Source: Desulfobacteraceae bacterium
GTDB taxonomy: Bacteria > Desulfobacterota > Desulfobacteria > Desulfobacterales > Desulfosalsimonadaceae
Reading direction: 5' to 3'
Length of the DNA stretch: 12,769 bases
NCBI GenBank assembly: GCA_024636355.1
Contig: JAGXHH010000198.1
Location: forward strand, 1-12,769
The notes beneath the pieces were generated by a model. The model had not been told where the DNA came from. It was given only the letters and a program-made list of their open reading frames with translations, and made no database searches. The translations under genes were made by a program, and so were the position numbers. Positions within the stretch are counted from its first letter, which is position 1. Every line of letters begins with the position of its first letter. Below are positions 6,063 through 12,482 of the stretch, piece after piece.

Positions 6063-7946
6063 TTATCGGGTCAGGCTGCCGATAAAGCAGGTTCCGCCGC
6101 TTCCGCTGCTGCTGCTGCTTTCTTTTCCGCTGTCGCCGGGGTTCGATGCAGGGGCTTTGTCAGCCGGCGCTTCATCTGTTTCCGAAACAAAATCGGGATC
6201 GCCGGTTTCTTCAGTCGGATGGGCCGGGGCCTCGCCACCGTCCATTTCACCGCTATCGGTATCGCTGCTTTCGACATCTTCGCCGGGGTCGATTGCATTG
6301 GCCGCTTCCCGGATTACGTCGTTGTTGAGCCCGTATTCATAGGCGCCGATGTCCGGTCCGCTGCCGGTGAAGGGAAGTCCGACATCTTTGCCGGCATCAA
6401 ATGTATTCGTGAAACCTTCAAGGGGCAGGTAATAGGGGGCGGGCCGGCTGCCGAACTGCTGGAGGCCCGGGTCCTCCCGGAGGATGTTTTCCTGGGCGAT
6501 TACACCGGCGTTGTCCAAGAGCCACAAACGGTTGTTGTAATCGATGCAGGTGTCGACCTTCACTGAACCGAAGCCGCCGCCGTTGGTGACGAAGACCTTG
6601 TCGGTATGGTTCATGAAGATGTTGTTCGTCAGCGTGATGCCGCCCAGACGGCCGCCGTCTCCGCCAAGGTTGATCCCCTGCCGGTTGCCGTCGAACACGT
6701 TGTTGATGATCCGGACATTTTCGATGACCGTGTTGCGCTGGTTGGCGCTGAGATGGACGCCGCCGTAATTCGATGAATTGTCGAGGCGGTCAAATACGTT
6801 GTTCCGGATCATGATGTTTGTAATCCGGTCGTCGCTGCTCTTGTTGGCGCCGGAATCGGCTCCCCAGACGGCGATGCCTTCTTCCCAGGCGGAGCCGGTG
6901 AAATAGTTCCGGTATATGTCTGCCGCCTGAATATCCGACATGACCTCGATTGCGGGCGCCGGTGTGGTCGGGGTGTAATGCGCCTCGAAGCGGTTGTCGA
7001 AAACCTCGTAATTGTATTTCTGGCCGTCTTTTAGGCCGATGCAGCTGCCTCTGAGGCTGAACCAGGAATCCGATATGTTGTTGAAAAATCGGCAGTCCCG
7101 GATTTCCCACATTTCTATGGCGATAATCGACCAGCCCTGGTCACCGGACCGGATCACGTTGTCATTTATGTCACAGGAATCGAACCAGTAGCTGGTATGG
7201 CCTATGGACGACCGGTTGCCCCCGAACTGCCCGTTGTTGTTGAAGGTATTGCCCTGGATCAGCGCACCGGAAAGCACGTTGGGGTGGAGCTTGCAGTCGT
7301 TGAAGGAGTTGTTGTAGACCTCGACGCCCGCAGCCCAGTCCGACGGGGCAGGCGGAACCGAAAAATCAAGGTTGTTGTAGGCCCAGGAGCAGGTTTGGGT
7401 TGTCGATGCGGTGGCATCGTTGCGCCAGAAATGGCCGCTGGTGTCATCCCAGCCGTATTTTCCGTAAATGGCCACGCCGGTTCCGGTGAAATTGGCGAAA
7501 ACCGCATCGTGGATCTTCTGGTTGCTTCGGCCCCGGGACATAATGGCAATGGCGGCCCGGTCGCCTCCGTCTATGGTAATGCCGTAAATTTCGTTGCTGC
7601 CGTCTACGACCGGGACGCTGTTGGCGGCCAGGATATAGGGGCTGGCAGTGGTATGGATGGTCACCCTGTCCCATCCGGCGCCGGCGATGGAAACGCCTTT
7701 GGCCAGTACGCACTGGGCATTGTCATCATAGGAGCCTTCAGTAATATAAATTCGGTCGCCAAATGTTTTTACGGCAGCCCCGGCGTGGGAAAGGCTGGCC
7801 CATGGGGTGGCCCGTGATCCGTCATTGCCGTCGTCGCCGTCCGGGGCCACGTAAAAGGTGGCGGCAAAGGCGCCTGCCGGAATGAAAGAACAGATAAATA
7901 TCAGAAAGGTAAGAACTTTAAGCGTTTTTCGGGTGATAGTAATCAT
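6063..7946 (-). CDS. Secreted right-handed parallel beta-helix protein
   Basis: The 627-residue product opens with a signal peptide (basic start MITITRKTLK, hydrophobic core to about 25, cleavage expected after AFA at 28). FYVAPDGDDGNDGSRATPWA directly follows, the usual beginning of pectate-lyase-like helix proteins. The body is rich in regularly spaced NN and N-x-F turns (such as VEVYNNSFNDC, IRNNVFDRL, IINNVFDG and LTNNIFMNH), the mark of a parallel beta-helix. A YYLP...DAG...GPDIGAYEY closing segment ends near 538. A 70-residue acidic Asp/Glu/Ser/Pro linker follows, then a Ser/Gly stretch and the end GGTCFIGSLTR. No catalytic residues can be assigned; it could be a polysaccharide lyase, an adhesin or a structural protein. 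AGAGG 8 nt upstream supports the ATG at 7946. The tail may be a surface-anchoring signal, by resemblance only to CFIATAAYGS-type tails. Confidence 0.85.
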   Translation of the reverse strand: MITITRKTLKVLTFLIFICSFIPAGAFAATFYVAPDGDDGNDGSRATPWASLSHAGAAVKTFGDRIYITEGSYDDNAQCVLAKGVSIAGAGWDRVTIHTTASPYILAANSVPVVDGSNEIYGITIDGGDRAAIAIMSRGRSNQKIHDAVFANFTGTGVAIYGKYGWDDTSGHFWRNDATASTTQTCSWAYNNLDFSVPPAPSDWAAGVEVYNNSFNDCKLHPNVLSGALIQGNTFNNNGQFGGNRSSIGHTSYWFDSCDINDNVIRSGDQGWSIIAIEMWEIRDCRFFNNISDSWFSLRGSCIGLKDGQKYNYEVFDNRFEAHYTPTTPAPAIEVMSDIQAADIYRNYFTGSAWEEGIAVWGADSGANKSSDDRITNIMIRNNVFDRLDNSSNYGGVHLSANQRNTVIENVRIINNVFDGNRQGINLGGDGGRLGGITLTNNIFMNHTDKVFVTNGGGFGSVKVDTCIDYNNRLWLLDNAGVIAQENILREDPGLQQFGSRPAPYYLPLEGFTNTFDAGKDVGLPFTGSGPDIGAYEYGLNNDVIREAANAIDPGEDVESSDTDSGEMDGGEAPAHPTEETGDPDFVSETDEAPADKAPASNPGDSGKESSSSSGSGGTCFIGSLTR

Positions 7947-7972
7947 ACTTATGCCTCTTTTTGAGTTGCAGC

Positions 7973-8001
7973 TTTATTAACTATTTTGAGTAGTTAATAA
8001 A
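7973..8001. promoter_or_regulatory. Perfect 11-bp inverted repeat ahead of the beta-helix gene
   Basis: TTTATTAACTA (7973-7983) and TAGTTAATAAA (7991-8001) are exact reverse complements around the 7-nt centre TTTTGAG. The repeat lies 26-55 bp upstream of the start codon of the beta-helix gene. It may be a regulator-binding operator near the promoter or a leader hairpin. Being AT-only at the ends and lacking a T-tract, it is a poor terminator. Confidence 0.55.
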
Positions 8002-8019
8002 TGAACGCAGCCGCAGGAG

Positions 8020-8060
8020 GGCTGTATTCCGTCGATTTTTCGTTTAAGTGGAGTACAGCC
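8020..8060. repeat. 11-bp inverted repeat with one mismatch
   Basis: GGCTGTATTCC (8020-8030) and GGAGTACAGCC (8050-8060) pair with one G:T-type mismatch across a 19-nt loop. Possible older operator or terminator of leftward transcription; function unknown. Confidence 0.4.
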
Positions 8061-8465
8061 ATTGAGCAAAGCGCATGCCATTTTTAACTTCGTCACGATT
8101 ACGAGAAGGGGATTTGGTTCGAAAGGAGGGGGCAACTGCCTTAATTAAGTCAAGAAGCGTAAACTGACAGGCCGATTGCACTATGATTTCATTAGATTGC
8201 GAACAATGTTGAACGTATGAAGTGTATTATTAGGTACTTGAAATAAAGTAGTTTTTTAAAAAAAAAGAAGGAGGAAAAGTCGGAAGGAAGAACGGGCGGT
8301 TTAGAACTTTGTGTTTTTTTGTGCAACTTTTTGAACAAAACAATAACCAGGCTCCGAAAATGCATTTCGTTGACCCAATTATGTCTCTTTGGTGTCACGC
8401 AATGGATTGATCGGTTGTGACGATTTCTGCAGTGCCAGGTTCTGCCGCTGTACAATGGTTCATTC

Positions 8466-8518
8466 GTAGGGGCGATTCACGAATCGCCCCCTGCTGGCGA
8501 AAGATTTTTCGCCCTTAC
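8466..8518. repeat. Paired inverted GTAGGGGCG-type hairpins
   Basis: GTA precedes a perfect 10-bp hairpin GGGGCGATTC-ac-GAATCGCCCC (8469-8490). A second hairpin in the opposite orientation at 8496-8518 reads GTAAGGGCGA on the minus strand, with a stem of about 7 bp. The inverted pair resembles a REP doublet of a different family from that around rayT. Confidence 0.75.
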
Positions 8519-8820
8519 AGGCGGTTTCTTCAGTTGTGTAGGTCGGGATTCGTCTATCGCATAAACCATATCTCCGGCAGCAACTCATGCGAAAATCGAA
8601 ATTCTACAGAATCCTTTCTCTACGAATACAACATCTTCCGCCTCTTCCCAATCGTGTTGAAGAAAGCGACCATCCATTCCCGGTTTCGATAAAATACAGT
8701 TTCCAATCTCCTGAAATACCGTATTCACCTGCTCACAGGATGCAGTGAAGGTGTCTATTTTTTACAATAAAATCAGTTGGACAGATTTGACCTGCAACAG
8801 ATCATCACCAGGGACTATTC

Positions 8821-9027
8821 ATGCGGAAACGGATCAGACGTTTTTCGGTCAGCTCTTGTTTATTTGCCGTCCTTTTAACCGGCGCCTGTTTTCCAGGCGC
8901 CGGCGGGGTGAACACAGCGGAAGCGGCCGGGGCGGGTGAGAGACTATATCCGGCAAACGAATCGGCGCAACGGTTCGCCAGGGACGGATGCATACCGGTT
9001 TCGGCGTGGGTGCCGGCCTCGGCATGA
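8821..9027 (+). pseudogene. Signal-peptide fragment of a frameshifted PagL-like gene
   Basis: This 68-residue frame starts at ATG 8821 with GGGA 8 nt upstream. It has a basic N-terminus (MRKRIRR), a hydrophobic core (about 12-25) and an AEAAG segment near 33-37 that suits signal-peptidase cleavage. The part SAQRFARDG continues naturally into HTGFGVGAG of the next frame if one base is added near 8985-8988. After that point its own frame gives CIPVSAWVPASA and a stop. I therefore read it as the export signal of the following barrel protein, separated by a one-base deletion, either real or a sequencing error in the GGACGGATG stretch. Confidence 0.65.
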
Positions 9028-9479
9028 CGGTTCTCGGCACCCTGCTGAATCACGATCTCGTTTTCGGGTACGCAGGGGTCGGTGAAATCCTGTCGGAACC
9101 CCTGGCTGAAGGCAAATGGTACGCCGGGAATTTGGAACTTTGGGGAGAGCTGTTTGCCGGTGTGCAGTACGATCCGAAAACCGATTATTTCGCGGGCCTG
9201 ACCCCGTTTATCCGGTATAATTTTGTCACCAGCGAACGCATCGTCCCGTTTGTAGAAGCCGGAGCCGGCGTGTCCTTGACCAGTATCGAGGGGGTGGACC
9301 TTGAGGGAAAATTCCAGTTCAACCTTCAGGGGGGATTCGGGGTGCATTATTTTTTTGACGAGGACGGATCAATCGTTTTGCAGTCCCGGTTTTTCCATTT
9401 TTCAAACGGCGGGCTCAGGGAGAGCAACCGGGGGTTGAATGCGGTGAATTTTTACATTGGTTACAGCTGGTTTTATTAG
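8988..9479 (+). CDS. PagL-like outer-membrane acyl hydrolase (lipid A 3-O-deacylase / acyloxyacyl hydrolase family), barrel part
   Basis: PagL enzymes are eight-stranded outer-membrane barrels that remove a 3-O acyl chain from lipid A. The 163-residue frame alternates polar and apolar residues (such as YAGNLELWGELFAGVQY and FAGLTPFIRYNF) and ends in the aromatic residue Y163, as outer-membrane proteins do. The active-site segment RFFHFSNGGL has H137 and S139, equivalent to the His-Ser pair of Pseudomonas PagL (H126, S128). The position of its glutamate E140 would be N151 here, so the triad may differ. Without the upstream fragment at 8821 the protein has no signal peptide and could not reach the outer membrane. 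Either the gene is broken by a frameshift or a base is missing in the assembly. The ATG at 8988 has no clear Shine-Dalgarno and is probably an internal methionine. Confidence 0.75.
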   Translation: MHTGFGVGAGLGMTVLGTLLNHDLVFGYAGVGEILSEPLAEGKWYAGNLELWGELFAGVQYDPKTDYFAGLTPFIRYNFVTSERIVPFVEAGAGVSLTSIEGVDLEGKFQFNLQGGFGVHYFFDEDGSIVLQSRFFHFSNGGLRESNRGLNAVNFYIGYSWFY

Positions 9480-9518
9480 ATGCCTGCTCGGTCGGGCAGA
9501 TAAAAACCTGTCCGCGCT

Positions 9519-9551
9519 CGCAGGGGCGGAACCTGCGTATCCGCCCCTGCG
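9519..9551. terminator. Perfect 12-bp hairpin between convergent genes
   Basis: CGCAGGGGCGGA (9519-9530) and TCCGCCCCTGCG (9540-9551) are exact reverse complements around a 9-nt loop. The core belongs to the GCAGGGGCGG/GTAGGGGCGG family also seen at 5935-6005. Lying between the stops at 9479 and 9582, it may serve as a two-way terminator; there is no T-run, so this role is inferred. Confidence 0.6.
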
Positions 9552-9581
9552 ATGGAATGCGTAATCTGTACGGATCAGCGT

Positions 9582-10397
9582 TTACGGCTTTCTGCCGAGA
9601 TGAATCACCGCGATTCCATTGGTCAGGCGCGTAAACGTGACCTCTTGAAAACCGATCTCCTCGAGGATCGTTTTTAACTGCTCGGCGGTGGCAAACATGC
9701 GGATCGTCTCCGACAGACAAGCGTAGGAACGGCTCGATCCGGCCAGAATACGTCCGATTATCGGCATGATGTGAAACGAATAGAAATCGTAGAGCTGGCG
9801 GAACAGGGGATTGACCGGTTTGGAGAATTCCAGGCACATCAGTTTCCCCCCCGGTTTGAGCACCCGGTACATTTCCCGGAATCCCCGCTTCAAATGGGTC
9901 AGGTTCCGGATGCCGAAGCCGACCATGGCGATATCAAATGTGTCGTCCGGAAACGATATGACCTCCGCGTCCCCCCGGGTATAATGAAGTCTGTCACTAA
10001 GCGCCCGGTTTTCGTATCGGCGCATACCGTAGCGCATCATTTCGTGGTTGATGTCATAGAGGTAGACATTGCCTTCGGCCCCGAGCCGCTGGGCGCAGTA
10101 GACGGCCAGATCGCCCGTGCCGCCGCATACGTCTAAAATCTGGTCATCGGGCTGGATGTCGAGCATGCGCACTGCCGTGCGTTTCCATGCGTAATGAATG
10201 CCGAAGCTGAGCACCGTGTTCATAAAGTCGTAGCGGGGCGCCACCCGGTTGAAATGTTCCAGGACCGCCTTTTCCTTTTCCTCCGTCGGCACCCGGTTGC
10301 GCCCGAAATAGGTCGTGCCGGCCTCGTCGACGTAGGGGTCAAGAAGTTGTTCGCGTTCTCCGTCTTTGAACCATCCGGGATGTTTCGATAACAGCAT
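9582..10397 (-). CDS. ubiE: Ubiquinone/menaquinone C-methyltransferase UbiE (MenG)
   Basis: UbiE puts the C-methyl group on demethylmenaquinone and, in ubiquinone makers, on the benzoquinol ring, using S-adenosylmethionine. The 271-residue product has family signature 1 YDFMNTVLSFGIHYAW (56-71), the SAM loop LDVCGGTGD (88-96), and signature 2 RVLKPGGKLMCLEFS (178-192). The end GIAVIHLGRKP is typical. About 25 extra residues precede the usual TTYFG start of the family; the ATG at 10397 is backed by AGGTGA 6 nt upstream. It lies downstream of ubiG on the same strand with 322 bp of repeats between, so co-transcription is uncertain. One cannot tell from this gene alone whether the cell makes menaquinone, ubiquinone or both. 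Confidence 0.93.
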   Translation of the reverse strand: MLLSKHPGWFKDGEREQLLDPYVDEAGTTYFGRNRVPTEEKEKAVLEHFNRVAPRYDFMNTVLSFGIHYAWKRTAVRMLDIQPDDQILDVCGGTGDLAVYCAQRLGAEGNVYLYDINHEMMRYGMRRYENRALSDRLHYTRGDAEVISFPDDTFDIAMVGFGIRNLTHLKRGFREMYRVLKPGGKLMCLEFSKPVNPLFRQLYDFYSFHIMPIIGRILAGSSRSYACLSETIRMFATAEQLKTILEEIGFQEVTFTRLTNGIAVIHLGRKP

Positions 10398-10450
10398 GTC
10401 TGTTCACCTGTTGTATTGGCATAAAAGTTCAGAGTATCCGTCTCACGGCC

Positions 10451-10681
10451 CTTAATCTTGCTCTTAATCTTGCTCTTAATCTCAATCTCAATGCCCTCGT
10501 AAAAAGCTACGAACTCCGCTTCGCGGCGTTATTACAGAAAGGAACTTTGGTCTTCAATCGTGTTCGTTGTCGTTGTCGTAATCTGTTTAAAAATCCGAGT
10601 ACGATGACGATTACGACAACGAACACGAACGTCATCAAGATTAAGAGCAAGATCAAGAGCAAGAGCAAGAGCAAGAGCAAG
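10451..10681. repeat. Outer hexanucleotide palindrome, CTTNNT / ANNAAG units
   Basis: The left arm (10451-10492) is seven units: CTTAAT, CTTGCT, CTTAAT, CTTGCT, CTTAAT, CTCAAT, CTCAAT. The right arm (10634-10681) is eight units: ATCAAG, ATTAAG, AGCAAG, ATCAAG and four AGCAAG. The unit types are those of the aceB-aceA palindrome at 423-506, in the same arrangement (pyrimidine arm left, purine arm right). Confidence 0.85.
10559..10631. repeat. Inner hexanucleotide palindrome, CGTNNT units
   Basis: The left arm 10559-10583 contains CGTTGT twice and CGTAAT. The right arm 10609-10631 is its reverse complement except that one GTTGTC hexamer is missing and four bases are added at the outer end. The arms differ by exactly one unit, which suggests slippage. 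The centre is about 25 bp. Confidence 0.85.
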
Positions 10682-10719
10682 AAAAAAACGAGATCACCTA
10701 AGTCGGGTTATTCGGAAAT

Positions 10720-11424
10720 TCACCGCTTCAAATGCATCATATAATTCACCCCTGTAAATCTCGAAAGATACGCCCGGTTCAATACCGGGACATACATGAA
10801 GCCGGTCAGGTCGTTTACCTTCAATCCGGCATTTGCCGCCCACCGGGATAATTCTTCGGGACGGATGAATTTCTTGTACCCGTGCGTCCCTTTCTCGACG
10901 ATGTTCAGGACGCGTTCGGCGGCTACAATCGCCAGCAGGTAAGCCGCCGCGGTCCGGTTGATGGTCGACAGGAAAATGTCGCCGCCCGGTCTGACCAGTG
11001 CCGCACTCGCCGTAAGGATGGATTCCGGGTCCGGCACATGTTCGAGCAGTTCCATGCAGGTCACCGCATCGAAAGTGCCGGGCATTTCCACGGCCAGTTC
11101 TTCTGCGGTGATCCGGCGGTAGTCGATCTCGAAACCGGTGGTTTTCATGTGAACGCGGGCGGCTGCCAGGGCCGAATCGGCAAGATCGATGCCGGTGACC
11201 CGGGCGCCGGTTCTGGCCATGGCTTCGGACAAAATGCCGCCGCCGCAGCCGATATCCAGTACCCGTTTACCCTTCAGCGGCGCGCGTGCCTCGATATACG
11301 CCAGGCGCAGCGGGTTGATACCGTGAAGGGCTTTTAATCCGCTCTTCGGGTTCCACCAGTCTTCGGCATGGTCCTCGAATCGCCCGATTTCATATGCGTC
11401 AATGTTCTGTCTGTCATTCTGCAT
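10720..11424 (-). CDS. ubiG: Ubiquinone biosynthesis O-methyltransferase UbiG
   Basis: UbiG carries out both O-methylations of ubiquinone synthesis with S-adenosylmethionine, at the cytoplasmic membrane face. The 234-residue product is close to the 240 of E. coli. The SAM loop VLDIGCGGG is at 55-63, the acidic residue of motif II at D80, MELLEHV at 124-130, STINR at 153-157, KGTHGYKKFIRPEEL at 178-192 and the closing NYMMH at 227-231. Together these separate UbiG from generic methyltransferases. The start ATG at 11424 lacks a strong Shine-Dalgarno. The neighbouring ubiE fits the pathway. UbiG in a genome with otherwise Desulfobacterota-like repeats would be of interest, but a role on another polyprenyl-phenol is also possible. 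Confidence 0.92.
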   Translation of the reverse strand: MQNDRQNIDAYEIGRFEDHAEDWWNPKSGLKALHGINPLRLAYIEARAPLKGKRVLDIGCGGGILSEAMARTGARVTGIDLADSALAAARVHMKTTGFEIDYRRITAEELAVEMPGTFDAVTCMELLEHVPDPESILTASAALVRPGGDIFLSTINRTAAAYLLAIVAAERVLNIVEKGTHGYKKFIRPEELSRWAANAGLKVNDLTGFMYVPVLNRAYLSRFTGVNYMMHLKR

Positions 11425-11524
11425 GGATGAGATAATAAATATCCTTCGAAAAAAGGCACAACGAAGGGTTTTATATTTAAGGACACGCCCTTAAGACAAA
11501 CTGCTGTTGCAGCAAACGGACAAA

Positions 11525-11574
11525 GGAAGCTGGAGCTTCCTGGAACCGGGTTCCCAAGCCGGAGCTTGGGAACC
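11525..11574. repeat. Two adjacent perfect hairpins upstream of ubiG
   Basis: The first is GGAAGC-TGGA-GCTTCC (11525-11540). The second is an 11-bp perfect stem GGTTCCCAAGC-CGGA-GCTTGGGAACC (11549-11574). Both share an AAGCNGGAGCTT core. The second resembles a dispersed element known to me from several phyla. They lie between the TIM-barrel gene and ubiG, both leftward, so they may attenuate or end read-through. A weaker 6-bp repeat TTAAGG...CCTTAA is at 11477-11494. Confidence 0.65.
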
Positions 11575-11582
11575 AGCAAACC

Positions 11583-11638
11583 TTAAACCTTAAACCTTAA
11601 ACCTTAAACCTTGAACCTTGAACCTTGAACCTTCAACC
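11583..11638. repeat. Heptanucleotide tandem array TTNAACC containing a stop codon
   Basis: Eight exact 7-bp units: four TTAAACC, three TTGAACC and one TTCAACC, preceded by a partial unit. Only the third base varies, in blocks A, G, C. The last unit contains the TGA stop (11633-11635) of the leftward TIM-barrel gene, so the array starts within that gene's end. Confidence 0.9.
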
Positions 11639-12478
11639 GACGTCGAGTCCTGTTTCGGAAAATAGCGGACGGAGGTATTCGAGCGACTTTCGGCCGGCGA
11701 TTTCCGGGCCGTTTACATACGGATAGAGTTCCAGGGCGATGTCTCCGGTATACCCGAGTTGTTTCATCGCTTCGAACACCCCGGCAAAATCGATGGCCCC
11801 GTCTCCCGGCACCAGGTGCTGGTGGATGCGGCTCCTGCCGATATCTTCCATGTGGACGTGGCCGACCCACTCGAACAGGTCCTCGAAGGCTTCCGCGGGG
11901 CTTTCGCCCGCGCAGTAGAAATGGCCGATGTCGAAATTGATCCCGACGCTCGGAGATTTTACATCCCTCATAAATTCCTTGAATTCGCTCGTCCGCTCGA
12001 TCAGCAGGTCCGGTTCGGGTTCGACCAGCAGCCGGATTCCGAGTTCTTCGGCTATCGGGACGACGTCTTCCAGTCCCCGGTGAAACAGCGCCATGGCCTC
12101 TTTTCGCGATGCGCCGTTCAACGGCCCGCCCGGCGGGATGGAAATGTTTGGGGAGCCGAGCGTTTTGGCGATCTGGAGGCATTGCCGGGTATGGGCTATC
12201 CGGATCTCCCGACGATCCCTTTCCGGTTCGATCCAAGAGGGGAGGTAGGTATCGCCGACGGCAAACAGGGTGAAGCTGTTTAGATTGGTAACCCTTAACC
12301 TGTTTTCCTCGAGAACTTTGCCGACCGCTTCCAGGCGCCGGTCGTCGTAGTCCGGAGGGTACAGGTGGGGCTGATCGCACATGATTTCCACCCCGGCAAA
12401 CCCGAGGCGGGCGATTTTATCGAGGGCGTCGGTCAGGGAATACTTGGTGAAGGCGTTCGTGCTGTAAGCGAAAATCAC
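11633..12478 (-). CDS. Xylose-isomerase-like TIM-barrel protein (sugar phosphate isomerase/epimerase family)
   Basis: The 281-residue product from GTG 12478 has the AP-endonuclease-2/xylose-isomerase-like barrel. It opens IFAYSTNAF and LGFAGVEIMCD (25-35), and carries the usual metal-ligand set: LVEPEPD (E153), NFDIGHFY (D183, H186), HVHMED (H209) and ALELYPY (E250). Members isomerise or epimerise sugars, inosose or hydroxypyruvate, so the exact reaction is open. The GTG lies 4 nt after the stop of the upstream inositol phosphate synthase gene with AAGGA before it, so translation is probably coupled and the substrate is likely inositol-related. A longer frame to 12523 would overlap the upstream gene by 41 bp and adds 15 residues unlike the family. 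The stop codon falls inside a heptanucleotide array. Confidence 0.85.
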   Translation of the reverse strand: MIFAYSTNAFTKYSLTDALDKIARLGFAGVEIMCDQPHLYPPDYDDRRLEAVGKVLEENRLRVTNLNSFTLFAVGDTYLPSWIEPERDRREIRIAHTRQCLQIAKTLGSPNISIPPGGPLNGASRKEAMALFHRGLEDVVPIAEELGIRLLVEPEPDLLIERTSEFKEFMRDVKSPSVGINFDIGHFYCAGESPAEAFEDLFEWVGHVHMEDIGRSRIHQHLVPGDGAIDFAGVFEAMKQLGYTGDIALELYPYVNGPEIAGRKSLEYLRPLFSETGLDVG

Positions 12479-12482
12479 GGAA

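Larger units (their letters stand above)
7947..8820. other. Long gene-free region upstream of two divergent surface-protein genes
   Basis: An 874-bp stretch, visibly AT-richer than the genes between about 8060 and 8350, including a run of T and A near 8252-8269. It holds inverted repeats at 7973-8001, 8020-8060 and 8466-8518. Two small frames here (8192-8455 minus, 8417-8692 plus) have no recognisable family, and the second runs through a repeat. No tRNA or known RNA fold was recognised. Promoters for the beta-helix gene and the PagL-like gene must lie here, but no clear -35/-10 pair could be chosen. Confidence 0.6.
10398..10719. other. ubiG-ubiE intergenic region filled by nested repeats
   Basis: The 322 bp hold an outer hexanucleotide palindrome (10451-10681), an inner one (10559-10631), and between the left arms a stretch with CTCGTAAAAAG and a small CCGCTTCGCGG hairpin. 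Only about 50 bp nearest ubiE (10398-10450) is free of repeats and could carry its promoter; no clear boxes were found. Confidence 0.7.

Noticed and set aside
8192..8455. 87-residue minus-strand frame in the AT-rich region
   Set aside because: No recognisable family, no convincing ribosome site, unusual composition from A/T runs; likely chance.
8417..8692. 91-residue plus-strand frame
   Set aside because: It reads through the GTAGGGGCG hairpin pair (giving GDSRIAP, a typical repeat translation) and has no family resemblance.
10547..10744. Small plus-strand frame rich in KSKSK
   Set aside because: It is a translation of the hexanucleotide arrays and runs into ubiG antisense.
11334..11579. 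81-residue minus-strand frame starting LVPKLRLGN
   Set aside because: The start is a translation of the dispersed hairpin at 11549-11574 and the frame overlaps the ubiG start.
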